This document shows positions 11,931-22,930 of a stretch of 64,000 nucleotides of DNA, one piece after another. The DNA comes from Artocarpus heterophyllus. Its lineage: Eukaryota > Streptophyta > Magnoliopsida > Rosales > Moraceae. Where the stretch lies: assembly GCA_025403435.1 (NCBI GenBank), contig CM046351.1, positions 524,573 to 588,572 on the forward strand, read 5' to 3'. Position 1 is the stretch's first letter. Each line of letters starts with the position of its first letter. The position numbers and the translations under genes are program-made. The notes beneath the pieces are model-generated. The model ran no database searches, had not been told where the DNA came from, and saw only the letters and a program-made list of their open reading frames with translations.

Positions 11931-12824
11931 AAAAATTATGATTCCACTATGATTCCAATTCTGAGTCTAAACCGTTAATGTTGTTTGTCCTCCAAATTTA
12001 AGTTATCGTATTTCCACTTATTTACTTGCATAATAAATCTTACTCCTAAATCCCTCAATAAGAGTATTTCTGACAAGTTTCAACTTATAACACCGTATAA
12101 TAGTCTAAGAATCTGATCAGGCATACATATTGACCATACCATGATTCCAGTCCTTCATTGTCCATGGACTGTGATTTACAATCACATTTAAGGAGATTGC
12201 CAGAGAAATTTTATATACTTCATCTTTAGGTTCCTTTTCCTTTTTGAGTAAGGAAAAGTCAAATATATTTGATTTCATACCTCAACTAATAAACTAAAAC
12301 ATAATCATAAAACATATATCACAAACACTTTTATTCAAAACTATACATTAAACTTATTCATAGAGATATTAAACGGAATCTCAGAGTTGCAAACATACCC
12401 GACATATTTTTCATTAAACAGCTATTCTCATGACACAAACATTCAATCCAAATAATATACTCATATTTCATATGGAATATCCCCATAACTGACTCTGGTA
12501 CTTCCACATAATATTAACAGAATATTACACATTACAAACATAATACGGATACGTTTCGAGAGTACAAGGCACTCCGTATACCAGCTATCCATATCATGCA
12601 TGCTTAGAGGATACAAAAACATCGATAAACAAAAGATCGGACCTTAAGAAGGATGCGTTTCGATCAAGTACTCCGTATCCAGCCATCCCGGCATTAGGCT
12701 CAATGAATATAAAAGATTTAACAACGACGTACCACAAAAAAACACAGAATACAAGGCAAACGGTTATTCGTAACACACGAAATACGGACACACATGCCTA
12801 CATGCCAAAGATAAAACAAAAAGA
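11931..12824. other. Non-coding 3' interior of the young element
   Basis: AT-rich stretch between the LOG-like stop codon and the polypurine tract. Short ORFs only, no recognisable pol domain. A roughly 60-bp stretch near 12545-12690 repeats a TACGGAGT-type phrase (12551-12582 and 12655-12677), a small internal duplication. It is probably the 3' untranslated part of the element transcript. Confidence 0.5.
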
Positions 12825-13514
12825 TTACAGATGGAGATTCAAATCAATTGGCCGCTCCCGGCTTTCCCTTTCCCATTCAAGCTTGGATGTTGCAGTGTCG
12901 GATTCTGGATGTATGATTTGCATTTTATCTATCAATTCCTCAGCTGTTGAAGCAGTGACAAAGATTTGTCTCTCCGATTCTGTAGTGATGTTTTCTTCCA
13001 CAGCGTAATCTAGAAATTTCAAAAGACCGTCATAAAAACCCTTTACGTTCAGCAGTCCCAAAGGTTTGGAATAAAAGCCCAACAATTGCCCACAAGCAAC
13101 TATAAATATTTCCTCAAGAGTACCTAGACCACCAGGTAATGCTATAAAAGCATCAGAATTATCGATTATGTCTTTAAAATTTTTAGGGATACTCCTGACT
13201 CCTTCTCCCTTACCTATGGCTTCCTTACAAAGGTTTCCTTCAACTGGAATATGAGGCCAAATTCTTACATCAGTAGCGTCGCTAGACCTAGCTGCTAGTG
13301 CCATATTTACCATCATTTTTATACTACCACCCCCATAGATTATGTTAATCTTCTTGCGTGCTAGGACTTGCCCTAAGTGATTTGCAGCTTCTAAATAAGC
13401 TTTATCTTTTCCAAGGCTGGAACCACAAAAGACACAGACATTCTTTATTTTCTTCGTGGACTGGGAGGTAGACATATTTGGTTTATAGAAGTGGTTGCTT
13501 AATGTCTGCTCCAC
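12825..13514 (-). CDS. LOG-like (cytokinin riboside 5'-monophosphate phosphoribohydrolase family) protein captured by an LTR element
   Basis: Single uninterrupted 229-residue ORF in the sense direction of the young LTR element. The fold signature of the LOG/lysine-decarboxylase-like family is clear: KNVCVFCGSSLGKDKAY (25-40), INIIYGGGS (56-64), FIALPGGLGTLEE (123-135, the PGGxGTxxE phosphate-binding motif), KPLGLLNVKGFYDGLL (150-165). Known LOG enzymes release active cytokinin bases from their nucleotides in the cytosol. This copy is diverged: GLMG after GGGS is replaced by KMMV, the ERK-type basic block before the PGG motif is replaced by NFKD, and the segment after GGGS is hard to align. 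These are substrate-site regions, so normal activity is doubtful. Plant LOG genes have several introns; none is present here, pointing to capture through an RNA copy. The C-terminus ends DLNLHL, an LxLxL pattern of the EAR repressor type. Family membership is sure; activity is inference. Confidence 0.8.
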   Translation of the reverse strand: MEQTLSNHFYKPNMSTSQSTKKIKNVCVFCGSSLGKDKAYLEAANHLGQVLARKKINIIYGGGSIKMMVNMALAARSSDATDVRIWPHIPVEGNLCKEAIGKGEGVRSIPKNFKDIIDNSDAFIALPGGLGTLEEIFIVACGQLLGFYSKPLGLLNVKGFYDGLLKFLDYAVEENITTESERQIFVTASTAEELIDKMQIIHPESDTATSKLEWERESRERPIDLNLHL

Positions 13515-14118
13515 TTAGACTTCGGGTTCTACATGAGATTTTAAAGATGAGAAATATACAAAAAGGGCTAAAGAGATAGACGAGTAGGTAATGAAAAGGT
13601 AATCCAAAGATTTAAACAAAATCTTGTGCGGATAAGAAAGTAAGATAAGGTGATTGATAGTTTACAGAAAATCTGATTCACTTTTTGAAAAAGATTAGAC
13701 TCTAATTGTATAACTTTTGACAATTGAGAACAATTCGACAAAAGACCCTCTTGACACAACTGTAGACTTTTTGACAAATATACACCAAGTCTAGAAATTT
13801 AATATAAACGACAAATACTGTAGAACTTTTGAAATTTGAGACACAAATCTTGAAATATCTGGATAAGCTTTTCAAAATTCAAACATATTACTGTACCGTA
13901 TGTAACGTGTCTGATAAGATAATATATTTTATTATATATATATTTAAGAAAATCATAAATTAAATAAGATATTAACACTTACTGTATCAATCTAATAATC
14001 ACAATTATTTCAAACACAAAAGCAAATATTCTGAGTAAAAGAAAAACACAAACTGTTGAACATCAGCTAAAACTGCTTCAAACAAGCAAAGACTAAATAA
14101 CCTTTATAGAGCGATGAC
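13515..14118. other. Spacer between the two ORFs of the young element
   Basis: About 600 bp, AT-rich, with one 69-residue minus ORF (13568-13777) lacking recognisable features. If one transcript covers both ORFs, the LOG-like ORF would be second and would need a spliced or internal transcript to be translated well. Confidence 0.4.
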
Positions 14119-14640
14119 TTATTCCCCATCCAGTTTTCTTATGGCTTGACAAACAGGATCTAGAAATACCATATTCTTGAGGCGTTGTCTTTCTGTATAA
14201 AATTTAGGCCAGAGTTTAAAAATAGCTCCTTGAACATATCCACTAGGGTGACCGTGGAGAGGAGGATGGATGCTATCCAAGTTCTCCTTTGAAAGTCCAT
14301 CCCTACAAAACCTTATTTTATCCTCTCTATTCGTAGACATATAACCAGGTGAAGTACATTTACCGTTACAATTTTGTCTTCCACATTTGTTACAAGTGAC
14401 CACGATGGCACGAGCTCTTCTTTTCATTGCACTACGACTGGTACCCGTTCCTGGTAAACCGACATCTTGACTAAAGTCACTCGGACGGATTTTCCCCTCT
14501 ATTAACATTCTCACATCACAAGGGATACCAAAACGCATAAGAATCCACAACCGAGTAATTCTAGCCTTGTATTTCTTTCTGAGAATCTTTTGGGAGAGTG
14601 ATGGGAAATACTTTCTCAGGTGTTGGTACCTTGGGTCCAT
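14119..14640 (-). CDS. Zinc-cluster protein resembling viral cysteine-rich nucleic-acid-binding proteins (carla/viti/allexivirus NABP type)
   Basis: 173-residue basic ORF, first ORF of the young LTR element in its sense direction. Residues 66-79 (GTSRSAMKRRARAI) form an Arg-rich patch directly followed by a C-x2-C-x4-C-x3-C cluster (C83, C86, C91, C95), then PGYMS and an IRF-type block. The order of a Gly/Ser lead-in, KRRARA patch, zinc cluster and PG-x-S is the layout known for the betaflexivirid cysteine-rich nucleic-acid-binding proteins, some of which suppress RNA silencing. The segment RLWILMRFGIPCDVRMLI (30-47) also resembles the short hydrophobic lead segment of the carlavirus proteins. 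The C-terminal 60 residues are extra and unrecognised. It is not the usual retroviral CCHC knuckle (C-x2-C-x4-H-x4-C). An unrelated plant zinc protein remains possible; similarity is judged by eye. Confidence 0.5.
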   Translation of the reverse strand: MDPRYQHLRKYFPSLSQKILRKKYKARITRLWILMRFGIPCDVRMLIEGKIRPSDFSQDVGLPGTGTSRSAMKRRARAIVVTCNKCGRQNCNGKCTSPGYMSTNREDKIRFCRDGLSKENLDSIHPPLHGHPSGYVQGAIFKLWPKFYTERQRLKNMVFLDPVCQAIRKLDGE

Positions 14641-16239
14641 GATGAGATGAAAGAAGAGTAAATAGAAAGGAAAAATTAAGATAGTAAATTGCAGAATCCT
14701 AGAATTCCTTCTTCTTTTAGAGGAAAAGAAGAATTTTTAATGAAAAAGAAGAGGATTTGCGATTTAAAGAGAAAATAACAAATTAAGAGAGAAAAAGTGA
14801 ACTCGGAGAAATAAGCTCCTATGCACAGTAAACGTATATGTAAACAATGATTAAACCACTGTATATGACACGTATAGAGACCACGTGGGAGAGACAGTGT
14901 GAATCAAACTGATTTAAGATTTGAACTAGGCCCAAATGTTCTTAGTTGAAAATGGTCAGGTTGTTTCGGGCCTTAACACATTTAGAACGAGTTAAATAAC
15001 AAACATAAAATTGAAAACCAATTCGTATGAATCTTAAACCCAATTCAAAGCCCACTATAGATAAAGTTAATTATGAACAACAAATCTAATTTAACGACAA
15101 CAAGGATCTTCCTGAATGATATTTAAAATCATTTCATAACAACATAATCTTCCAGCAACTCGAATAATTTTGTTTTAATCAAAACCTTATTGAACAATAC
15201 ATACACCCATATGTTATTCATAATACTTAACATCTATCAATGGATTCATCATCATTGCTACCAAGGGTTTAGAATGCGACTAACCTTGAAATCAATACGA
15301 TTTACGTCTTCCAACGTAAACCATATCAATGAACAAAGACACTTGATGTTACTACTTAAGAACATCTACAATCCCCACAATTCTACTTATACAATATATA
15401 ATTTCCTCATATAACAAAACCGTAGGTAACCAAAAGATTCACATCTAAACATCTAAAACTTAAACATTTTATTGTAATTATCCAAAATTATTATAAGTGC
15501 CTTAAGTATTATGATTTACTTAAGGAAACTCCTATTGATCATTTTTCTATTGCATCTATATATAAAGATTCACTGATACACTTAAATACAATGTACGTAA
15601 CAAAATATTTCAATTTTGAGATTCATGCATTCTAGACTTTACACAGTCTCAACAGACCAAAAGTCTAACATTTATCTCTCTCAAGATTCAATACCATGAT
15701 TCCCAACTTATATCATATTCCTCAAATAAATAGAACTTTTAAGAAAAGATATTGACACTTATGTGCTCCATCGAATCCACACATAATCATTACTTAGGTT
15801 TGAATCAATTACGAAAAATTTGGCATATCTATGTCAAACTTTAAAATCAATAAATCAAGCCTTATATTTCTTATTGTTTTTCACGAGACAAAAGGCTCTT
15901 AAATCATCGTATCTATACGAATTTCTCATCGTTTATACGAATTAAATATGCTTATAGATCCAAATATTATACGAATCTCTCATAAGCATTCTACTTATAA
16001 ACTCATTCCATATAATTATCATTCCCTCATAACTATTAATACTTTCCTTCAATATAATTATTGTACTCATATAACTATTAATATTTTCATTCTATGGCCT
16101 TTCCATGTTACATCCTTCTAGACTGTATAAATCAATGTGAAGGTTCACTTTGATGATGACAATGAAAATTCAGCTTCAAAACCATCTCAAAAATATATTT
16201 TTTAAAGTGGTGCTACACTCCCTAGGTTAACCGAACCTA
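14641..16239. other. Long non-coding leader of the young element
   Basis: 1.6 kb between the primer site and the first ORF. No gag or protease motif is visible in any frame; the only ORF of note (15190-15414, plus strand) is antisense and featureless. It would be the 5' leader, including any packaging signal. Confidence 0.5.
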
Positions 16240-16252
16240 GGCTCTGATACCA
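16240..16252 (-). other. Primer binding site of the young element (Met-tRNA type)
   Basis: In element sense TGGTATCAGAGCC, complementary to the 3' end of plant initiator Met-tRNA, seven bases inside the 5' LTR. It fixes the element's orientation as minus. Confidence 0.92.
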
Positions 16253-16259
16253 AAAATTC

Positions 16260-18225
16260 TGTAACGCCCCTATGTGGGGGTTAACAGTTTTTAATGAGAT
16301 AAAATAAAAATAAATAATAAAAGTAAAACCTTAAAAATAAAATTTACCCGGGACTTAAATGAAAACTCTCAACTCAAAAATAAAAATATAAACGATAAAT
16401 AAACCACAGTTTTAATGTAGCACCTTAAATTTAATAAAATAAACTGTTGTCATCATCATTTTAACCCTCAACACATTGTAATACAGTCACAGAAAGTAAC
16501 AATTGATGCTTACATTATCATGAAGAACATTCTCAACGATTGAAGCAGTCCCAATGTAATATAGTTACATCACTTCCTCAACTATATTTCTCGTAGCCAC
16601 CTCACACTTAGTGAGTCCTGAAAAGATAAAAATATAAGGGAATGAGCAACACTATGCTCAGTAGAGAAAGCCATTACTCACCTCTATCATTACCACATTA
16701 AAATCTGCATGGTTAGTAAGTCACATCATATTTCAGATTATGAGGTTTATTATGATCACATCTTATGGATACCGTAGTTAATCATTACCAAGTGTCATAA
16801 TTACACATTTATACAAATATTACCAATCATCATTGTTCCTAGGTATCCATGTTAAATTGAGTATCACTCAACTCATCGAAACCCAAATGGGCGCACTTGA
16901 TCACCCTATAAACATTCCAAGGGTGTTCCGGTGAGGGGACATCAAGCCCCGAGTCCTCACCAAATCGATTCCTGTACAGTGTGTTCTGGGACTTTCAACC
17001 CAAGGAAGCGTCATCGCCTTCCCCCTACTTTACCTTTTAGGGTATTCATGCCCAAGGACGTAACCGTCGCCCTTTTCATGTCTCACAATTTCTCTATATT
17101 AAATCATTATTAATAGAGTTAATTTTCCTAACCATGCTTCTCAATTTATAACATGTGTCAATTCATTATGTTCCTCGCCGTACAATACAAGACGAGTCCA
17201 TGTCATAGTTTCATATGTGATACACATATAATATCAGTTCAACATAGATATATATATATTGCGGCAAAACAATCAATTTTAATTCTATAAAAACCTCACA
17301 AAAGATGAGTAATAGAATCCCTACCTTTTAAGCTTATCAACAGTCTCTTAATCTTGGAATCAATTAACGTTAGCTCCATACTCCCTTGATCCTAAGGCGT
17401 GCATAAGGACAATTAAAACTAAAGCACAACATACAACTACATTCATAAAATTTATTTTAATTTAATCTTAGAATTTCAAGAAATAACCACTGCCCATAGA
17501 GGTATTATAAAGTTTAACAATATAAATTTTCTGTCTAGGGCATATACACTTAGACTTCATACATATGCTCCAAAATAGCAACAAACATATACTTAGGTTT
17601 AAGAACGTAAATTTGAATAATCCTTTAGTATAAAAGAAAATTTATAAATGAAAGACTAAATTTGTTCATAAGATTCTAACCTCAGATTATGGTTAGTTGG
17701 AAGCTTAAAATGGCTTCAAAACAGGTTCCTTTACTTCGGTATGACTGAAATTCTTGCTCAAATGGAGGTGATGGTGGCTGATTTTTATGGCTGCCTTGAA
17801 GAAGTTCTCTAAGTATTTTGCTTCAGCAAAGAAATGAGAAGAAGAGTGTGGGAACCGTGGAAGAGAAAGGAAGAAAAGATGAAGTCTTTGAAGAGAAGTG
17901 ATAGAAACAATTATAGAGGAGACATGTTGAAGCATGTCACGGAGGAAATAAAGAAAATGAGGGTCAAGAGTAGTTGGAAAAGATATCCTTATGTCTCATC
18001 TAAAGACTTTAACACATATAATGCCAATATGACATTTTTGAGATTTATTAGAAGTTCTAAGGCTTTTTAGTAATCATACTAAATAAATATAAGAGAATTT
18101 TAGAAAATTTAAAAATAGATAAAAATAAATATTATAAAATAAATTTAAATGAAGCAATTTTTTTTTATACATTAAAAATTAATTTAATTACCTCAATACC
18201 CGTTAGGAGAATAACGGGTGTCACA
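16260..18225 (-). repeat. 5' LTR of the young element
   Basis: 1966 bp, TGTGACACCC...GGGCGTTACA in element sense. Its outer edge is followed by the TAATC duplication at 18226-18230. As 5' LTR it should hold the promoter that drives the two captured ORFs. Confidence 0.93.
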
Positions 18226-18230
18226 TAATC

Positions 18231-18649
18231 CAAATCAATTTATTTTATGTTCCGATCCAACACATCGTCACCTATGACAACGTACTAATGTTTCTATTCA
18301 CGGAGTCAACCTCCGATGGTCAAGACAAACCATCTCCCAAAAGGGATATAGACAACATAACAATCTTTGCATGAATAAAGCGCCCAACTTTATTCCCTCG
18401 ATTGCGGATCTTATGTTTTAGACCATCACCTTAAGAATCGTGTCTTCCGCATAATCTGTCCATCATATGCCCAATTCTTAAGATTTAGACCGACAGTCTC
18501 AGACTATTATTTGCTTATCATACATTCAACAAATATAAACGTAAAGAGGGCAAGATTTGGTATATATAATAATGAATAAATTCTTTATTGATAAAAATGT
18601 CACTAAAAACTTATTACATTTTTACTCCTTAGGGCATACATGTCTAACA
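18231..18649 (-). repeat. Copia B 3' LTR, right part
   Basis: Resumes the LTR interrupted at 9907. Ends ...CATGTCTAACA; in element sense the LTR therefore starts TGTTAGACATG. The polypurine tract lies just inside at about 18650-18662 (element sense GCAAGCGGGAGAT). Related tails occur at 23490-23813 and 62900-63184. Confidence 0.82.
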
Positions 18650-18663
18650 ATCTCCCGCTTGCA

Positions 18664-20438
18664 CTAAGTGAGTAAATACAACAAATTTCGCATCCCAATA
18701 GCTTCCACATGTTTTTCGAAGACTCTTCCAGTAAGTGTCTTCGTAAATGGATCAACTAAATTGTCCTCTGACACGATCTTGCACACCGTGACATGCCCGC
18801 CTTCTACGAAGTCCTTTATCACATAATACTTTCGATCAATATGCTTACTTTTCTTGTGAAATCTTGGTTCCTTAGCATTGGCTACCGCCGCACTGTTATC
18901 ACAGTATAGTGATACCGCCTTATCCATACTAGGAACTACCTCAAGATCCCCAAGGAACTTGCGGAGCCACACTGCTTCTTTCGAAGCATCACTAGCTGCC
19001 ACATACTCGGCTTCTATCCTTGAATCCGAAGTGCAATCTTGCTTTGCACTTCTCCAACTGATGGCACCGCCGCCCAAAGTAAACACAAAACCTAAAGTCG
19101 ATTTCCTAGAATCCAAACAGGATTGAAAATCCGCGTCAGTGTATCCTAGAGAAGTCAAGTCCTCACCCGAATACACAAGCATATACTCTCGAGTCCTTCT
19201 CAGGTACTTGAAAATATGCTTTACCGTAACCTAGTGGTTCGGTCTTGGATCCATCTGAAATCGACTTACAATCCCGACCACATAACTAATATCCGGTCAT
19301 GTGCAAAGCATGGCATACATGAGACTACCCACTGTCGAAGCATAAGGCACCTTCTTCATGTATTCTCTTTCTTCATAAGACTTTGGAGAGTCTTTCTTAG
19401 AAAGAGTAATTCCAGACCTAGATAGTCGCCCACCTTTCTTGGAATCCTGCATTGCAAATCTCTTGAGAATTTTATCTATGTAGCCGGCCTGTGATAAAGC
19501 TATCATTTTGTTCTTCTTATCCCGAAAGATCTAGATACCGAGAACAAAATTAGCCTCATTTAAGTCCTTCATGTCAAACTACTTGGTCAACCATAATTTG
19601 ACCGATGACAACGCCCCAACGTCATTGCCAATTAATAGAATGTCATGTACATAGAGTAGTAGAAAAACCACCTTCTCATCCTTTATGTATTTGTAAACAT
19701 GGTTCATCCACATTTTGTGAGAACCTATAAGTCTTGATCGCTTGATCAAATCTTATGTTCCAAGGATGAGAAGCCTGCTTAAGTCCATAAATTGACTTTA
19801 GCAACTTACAAACCTTCCCCTCTTGAACCGTGACCTTGAACCCGTCTAGTTGTTCCATATAAATGAACTCATCAAGATAGCCATTCAGAAAAGTAGTATT
19901 AACATCCATATGCCAAATCTCGTAGTCAAGAGCGGCAGCTATGGACAAGAGAATCTGGATAGACTTAAGCATGGCTACAAGCAAAAAGGTTTCCTCATAA
20001 TCAATTCCTTCCTTTTGCATATAACCCTTAGCTACCAGTCTAGCCTTAAAGGTTTCAATCTTTCCATCCACTCCTCTTTTCCTCTTCTAGAGCCACAGGC
20101 CTTAAAGGTTTTAGCCCTTTGGGAAGATCCACAAGCTCCCAAACCTGATTAGTCTCCATAGACTTCATCTCAACGTTCATGGCCTCTGTCCAGAGTTTTG
20201 AATCAACATCCTCCATAGCTTCTGCGTAAGTATAAGGATCCCTATCATGTTCATCCGGTTCAGCCAAAAAGACCTCCCCATTGAACATATACCTATCCGG
20301 TTGACGTTTGATCCTCCCACTACGCCGAAGCCCCTGAGGCTGTTGTTCAGGTTTGTTTGGTTTTTCTACATTGATCGGAATGGTTTCATTTGGAGCCTCT
20401 GGAGTGTTCGGATCACTCCTTAACTCCTCAAGCATCAC
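18664..20438 (-). pseudogene. Copia B reverse transcriptase and RNase H, broken
   Basis: The 18664-19182 frame is a good copia RNase H: LGYTDADFQSCLDSRKST, then SRIEAEYVAASDASKEAVWL, LYCDNSAAVANAKEP and KHIDRKYYVIKD, with the D-E-D catalytic pattern kept. The RT lies in three further frames: 20055-20438 (linker, TEAMNVEMKSMETNQVWELV), 19676-20071 (ARLVAKGYMQKEGIDYEETF and WHMDVNTTFLNGYLDE) and 19297-19506 (the end of RT). The active-site block near 19640 (VHDILLIGND-like) is outside the open frames. Stops and shifts rule out a working polyprotein. Confidence 0.87.
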
Positions 20439-20444
20439 TTTGCT

Positions 20445-20942
20445 TCAAGGTTTAAAGCCGTCCATATAACTCTCCTCAAGGAAAGTTGCATTAGTTGAAA
20501 CCACTACTTTATTTTCCTTTGGGTTATAGAAATAACCCCCTTTTGTCCCTTTTGGATATCCTACAAACATGCAAACTTCCAAACGTGCTTCTAACTTATT
20601 CGGATCCTTAAACAAGACATGAGCCGGACATCCCCATATGCGAATATGGTTTAAGGATGTCTTTCTACCTGTCCACAACTCATGAGGAGTTTTAGGGACT
20701 GATTTTGAAGGCACATTGTTTACAAGATAACATGCGGTTTGTAGCGCATATCCCCAAAAGGATAAAGGTAATGATGAATAACTCATCATGGACCTGATCA
20801 TGTCCAACAAGGTCCTATTTCTTCTCTCTGCTACACCATTCTGCTGCGGAGTGCCCGGCGCAGTCAAATGGGATAAAATCCCATTCTCTAATAGGTGTCT
20901 CAAGAACTCATCAGAAAGGTATTCACACCTCGATCGGATCAA
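20445..20942 (-). pseudogene. Copia B integrase, partial
   Basis: 165 residues from the integrase core end onward: [20 protein letters not shown] (catalytic Glu block), [28 protein letters not shown] and [16 protein letters not shown] text, in the standard copia order. The part between 20943 and 21097 that should join it to GAG-pre-integrase carries stops. Confidence 0.87.
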
Positions 20943-21097
20943 AGTGTCTTTATGGGTCTACCCAATTGCTTTTTCACTTCAGCCGGAAACTCCTTGAACT
21001 TATCAAAAGTTTTGCTTTTATGGTGCATTAGGTATACATACCTATATCTTGAGTAATCGTCAATAAAAGTGACGAAGTACTCATACCCTCATCGTGC

Positions 21098-22145
21098 CTA
21101 GATGTTCATTGATCCGTAAACATCACTATGCACAAGTTCTAGAACCCCTTTGGCTCTATTGCCCTTTGACCCGAATGGTCTTTTGATCATTTTACCCTCC
21201 AAACAAGATTCACACTGAGGTATAGATTCCACCTTTAAGTGACTTAAAGGTCCATCCCTTACCAACCTTTGAATCCTATTTAGGTTAATATGACCAAGGT
21301 GCAAATGCCAAAGATAAGTCTTATTAGAGTGAGAAGTTTTAAGTCTTTTAGAGTTATTATCATTCATCTTAGCATTAAGCAATAAGTCCATCTTAGGTTT
21401 GATAAAATATAGATTATTTTGCATCCATCTAGAACAGATAAAAGATTTGTTTTTACGAATCATCACTTTTTCGTTAAAAGAAACTATAATGGAGTCTTTA
21501 AATAAACAAGATACATAAATTAAATTCCTTTTAAATTTAGGAACATAAAAACAATCTTGCAAAAATAAATTCCTATAATTATCAAAATAAAGATAGACGT
21601 CTCTCACTGCTTCCGCTGAGACTAAGGATCCATCGCCCATCCTAAGCGTGAAGTCCTCATGTAGCAAACTTCTCATTTCTTTGAACCCCTGCAGAGAAAC
21701 ACAAACATGGTTAGTTGCACCAGAATCTATGACCCAAATGTCACTGGATTCTTCAACCAAACAAGTTTCTAAATATAAAAGATCACACCTACCTCCTTTG
21801 GAAAGGAAGTCCTTGCAATGCTTCTTGATACGCCTAACCTTCCCACAAAAGAAGCACTTAAGCTTCTTTGGGTTCTTCTTCTTCTTGCTCTTAGTAGTAG
21901 CAGGAATAAAAGACTTCTTGTTTTTGGCCCATTGTTTCTTTCCATTCCCAGAGTTAGGATTGGAACCAGAGATAGCTACCAACTTGGCCTCACCACCCAG
22001 AGGAGACTCCCTAATTAGCAGTTCGAACTCCTATAACTGTTTCATTAATTCCGTCAAGGTCATATCCCGTCTATTGCTTAAATTAAATGTAGCTCTAAAC
22101 GGAATAAATTCCTTAGACAGAGTTTCAAAGACCATAGTTATCTGA
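21098..22145 (-). pseudogene. Copia B gag (C-terminal part), protease and GAG-pre-integrase
   Basis: Reading down from about 22200: a gag block (VIGYLVEA, then FETLSKEFIPFRATFNLS), an in-frame stop near 22033, then a zinc-knuckle remnant CFFCGKVRRIKKHC, the protease block WVIDSGATNHVC and the pre-integrase block LWHLHLGHINLNRIQRLVRDG with CESCLEGKM. The N-terminal half of gag is missing upstream of about 22200. Confidence 0.82.
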
Positions 22146-22200
22146 GTTTCAGCATCGATGTCAGCTCCATTGGTTTGAGCCTCAACGAGGTAACCGATGA

Positions 22201-22930
22201 CCAACATCATATGTGTTTATGTATCAAAATCTTGAAAATATCACAACCTTACAACGATAATTCCTAACTCAGAATTCAACAAGCTCCTAAGGGAGTCATG
22301 CCAAATTCAATTAAGAACACAGATCCTCTCCTGATTAATATATGCCAGCCAGGACCCGGATGATCCAACATATATTAATAATCATTTCTTTGGCCATTAA
22401 TTTTATTAACAGAGCTCCTAGGGGAGGTTAATAATAAAACTAACGTAAGTAAATAACCATCGTTTTAATATTTTATCCATGATTTATAATCACCACCTAG
22501 GGTGCGTGCAACCATAAATCATACTAAAATACCTTATCCTCTCAGAGATCTAATCTAGTACATGATAGAAATCCCTTCCTAGAGGTCGGGACCACCATGT
22601 TTTGCCTATGGACCAACGATGGAGGCCTTAGGTCCTCTCTTCGAAAACCTTCTCCCACTCAATCTTTTGAAATCAAGGTTTTTATTTTAAGATAATGCTT
22701 GAACAATTTTAATATGAGCGGCACTCCCTATTCTATATGACATGTTATCAATATACATGGCAAATCATATTATAATGCAGACAAACAAAGCAATTAAGCA
22801 AAGCTACAAGCAAAATAATAAATAACCGTAATATTATGGCTCCATCCTAGAGAATAGAAAACTAAGATTACAAGAGAATAATCAAGACATATTTCGATTC
22901 TTCATCCTTGAATCCTCAAGCTGTATCCTT
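22201..22930. other. Unassigned stretch in copia B, 5' side
   Basis: About 730 bp lying where the N-terminal gag and the leader should be. No gag block is readable in any frame. Phrases such as GAGCTCCTAGGGGAG repeat with small changes (CAAGCTCCTAAGGGAG near 22278, GAGCTCCTAGGGGAG near 22412). It may be the leader plus an insertion. Confidence 0.35.

Larger units (their letters stand above)
9908..18225 (-). mobile_element. Young non-autonomous LTR retrotransposon (LARD-like) carrying two non-gag-pol ORFs
   Basis: Complete 8318-bp unit. The LTRs (9908-11873 and 16260-18225) are both 1966 bp and begin and end TG/CA (element sense TGTGACACCC...GGGCGTTACA). TAATC precedes the left end (9903-9907) and follows the right end (18226-18230), a perfect 5-bp target duplication. 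Element sense is minus: a TGGTATCAGAGCC primer site sits at 16252-16240 beside the right LTR and a G-rich polypurine tract at 11889-11880 beside the left LTR. The 4.4-kb interior has no gag, protease, RT, RNase H or integrase. It has instead two sense ORFs: a zinc-cluster protein (14119-14640) and a LOG homologue (12825-13514). The LTR termini, and a GAGGACGAAATTTC-type block before the polypurine tract, recall Tekay/Del chromoviruses (Ty3/gypsy), which would be the likely source of the enzymes. Confidence 0.9.
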
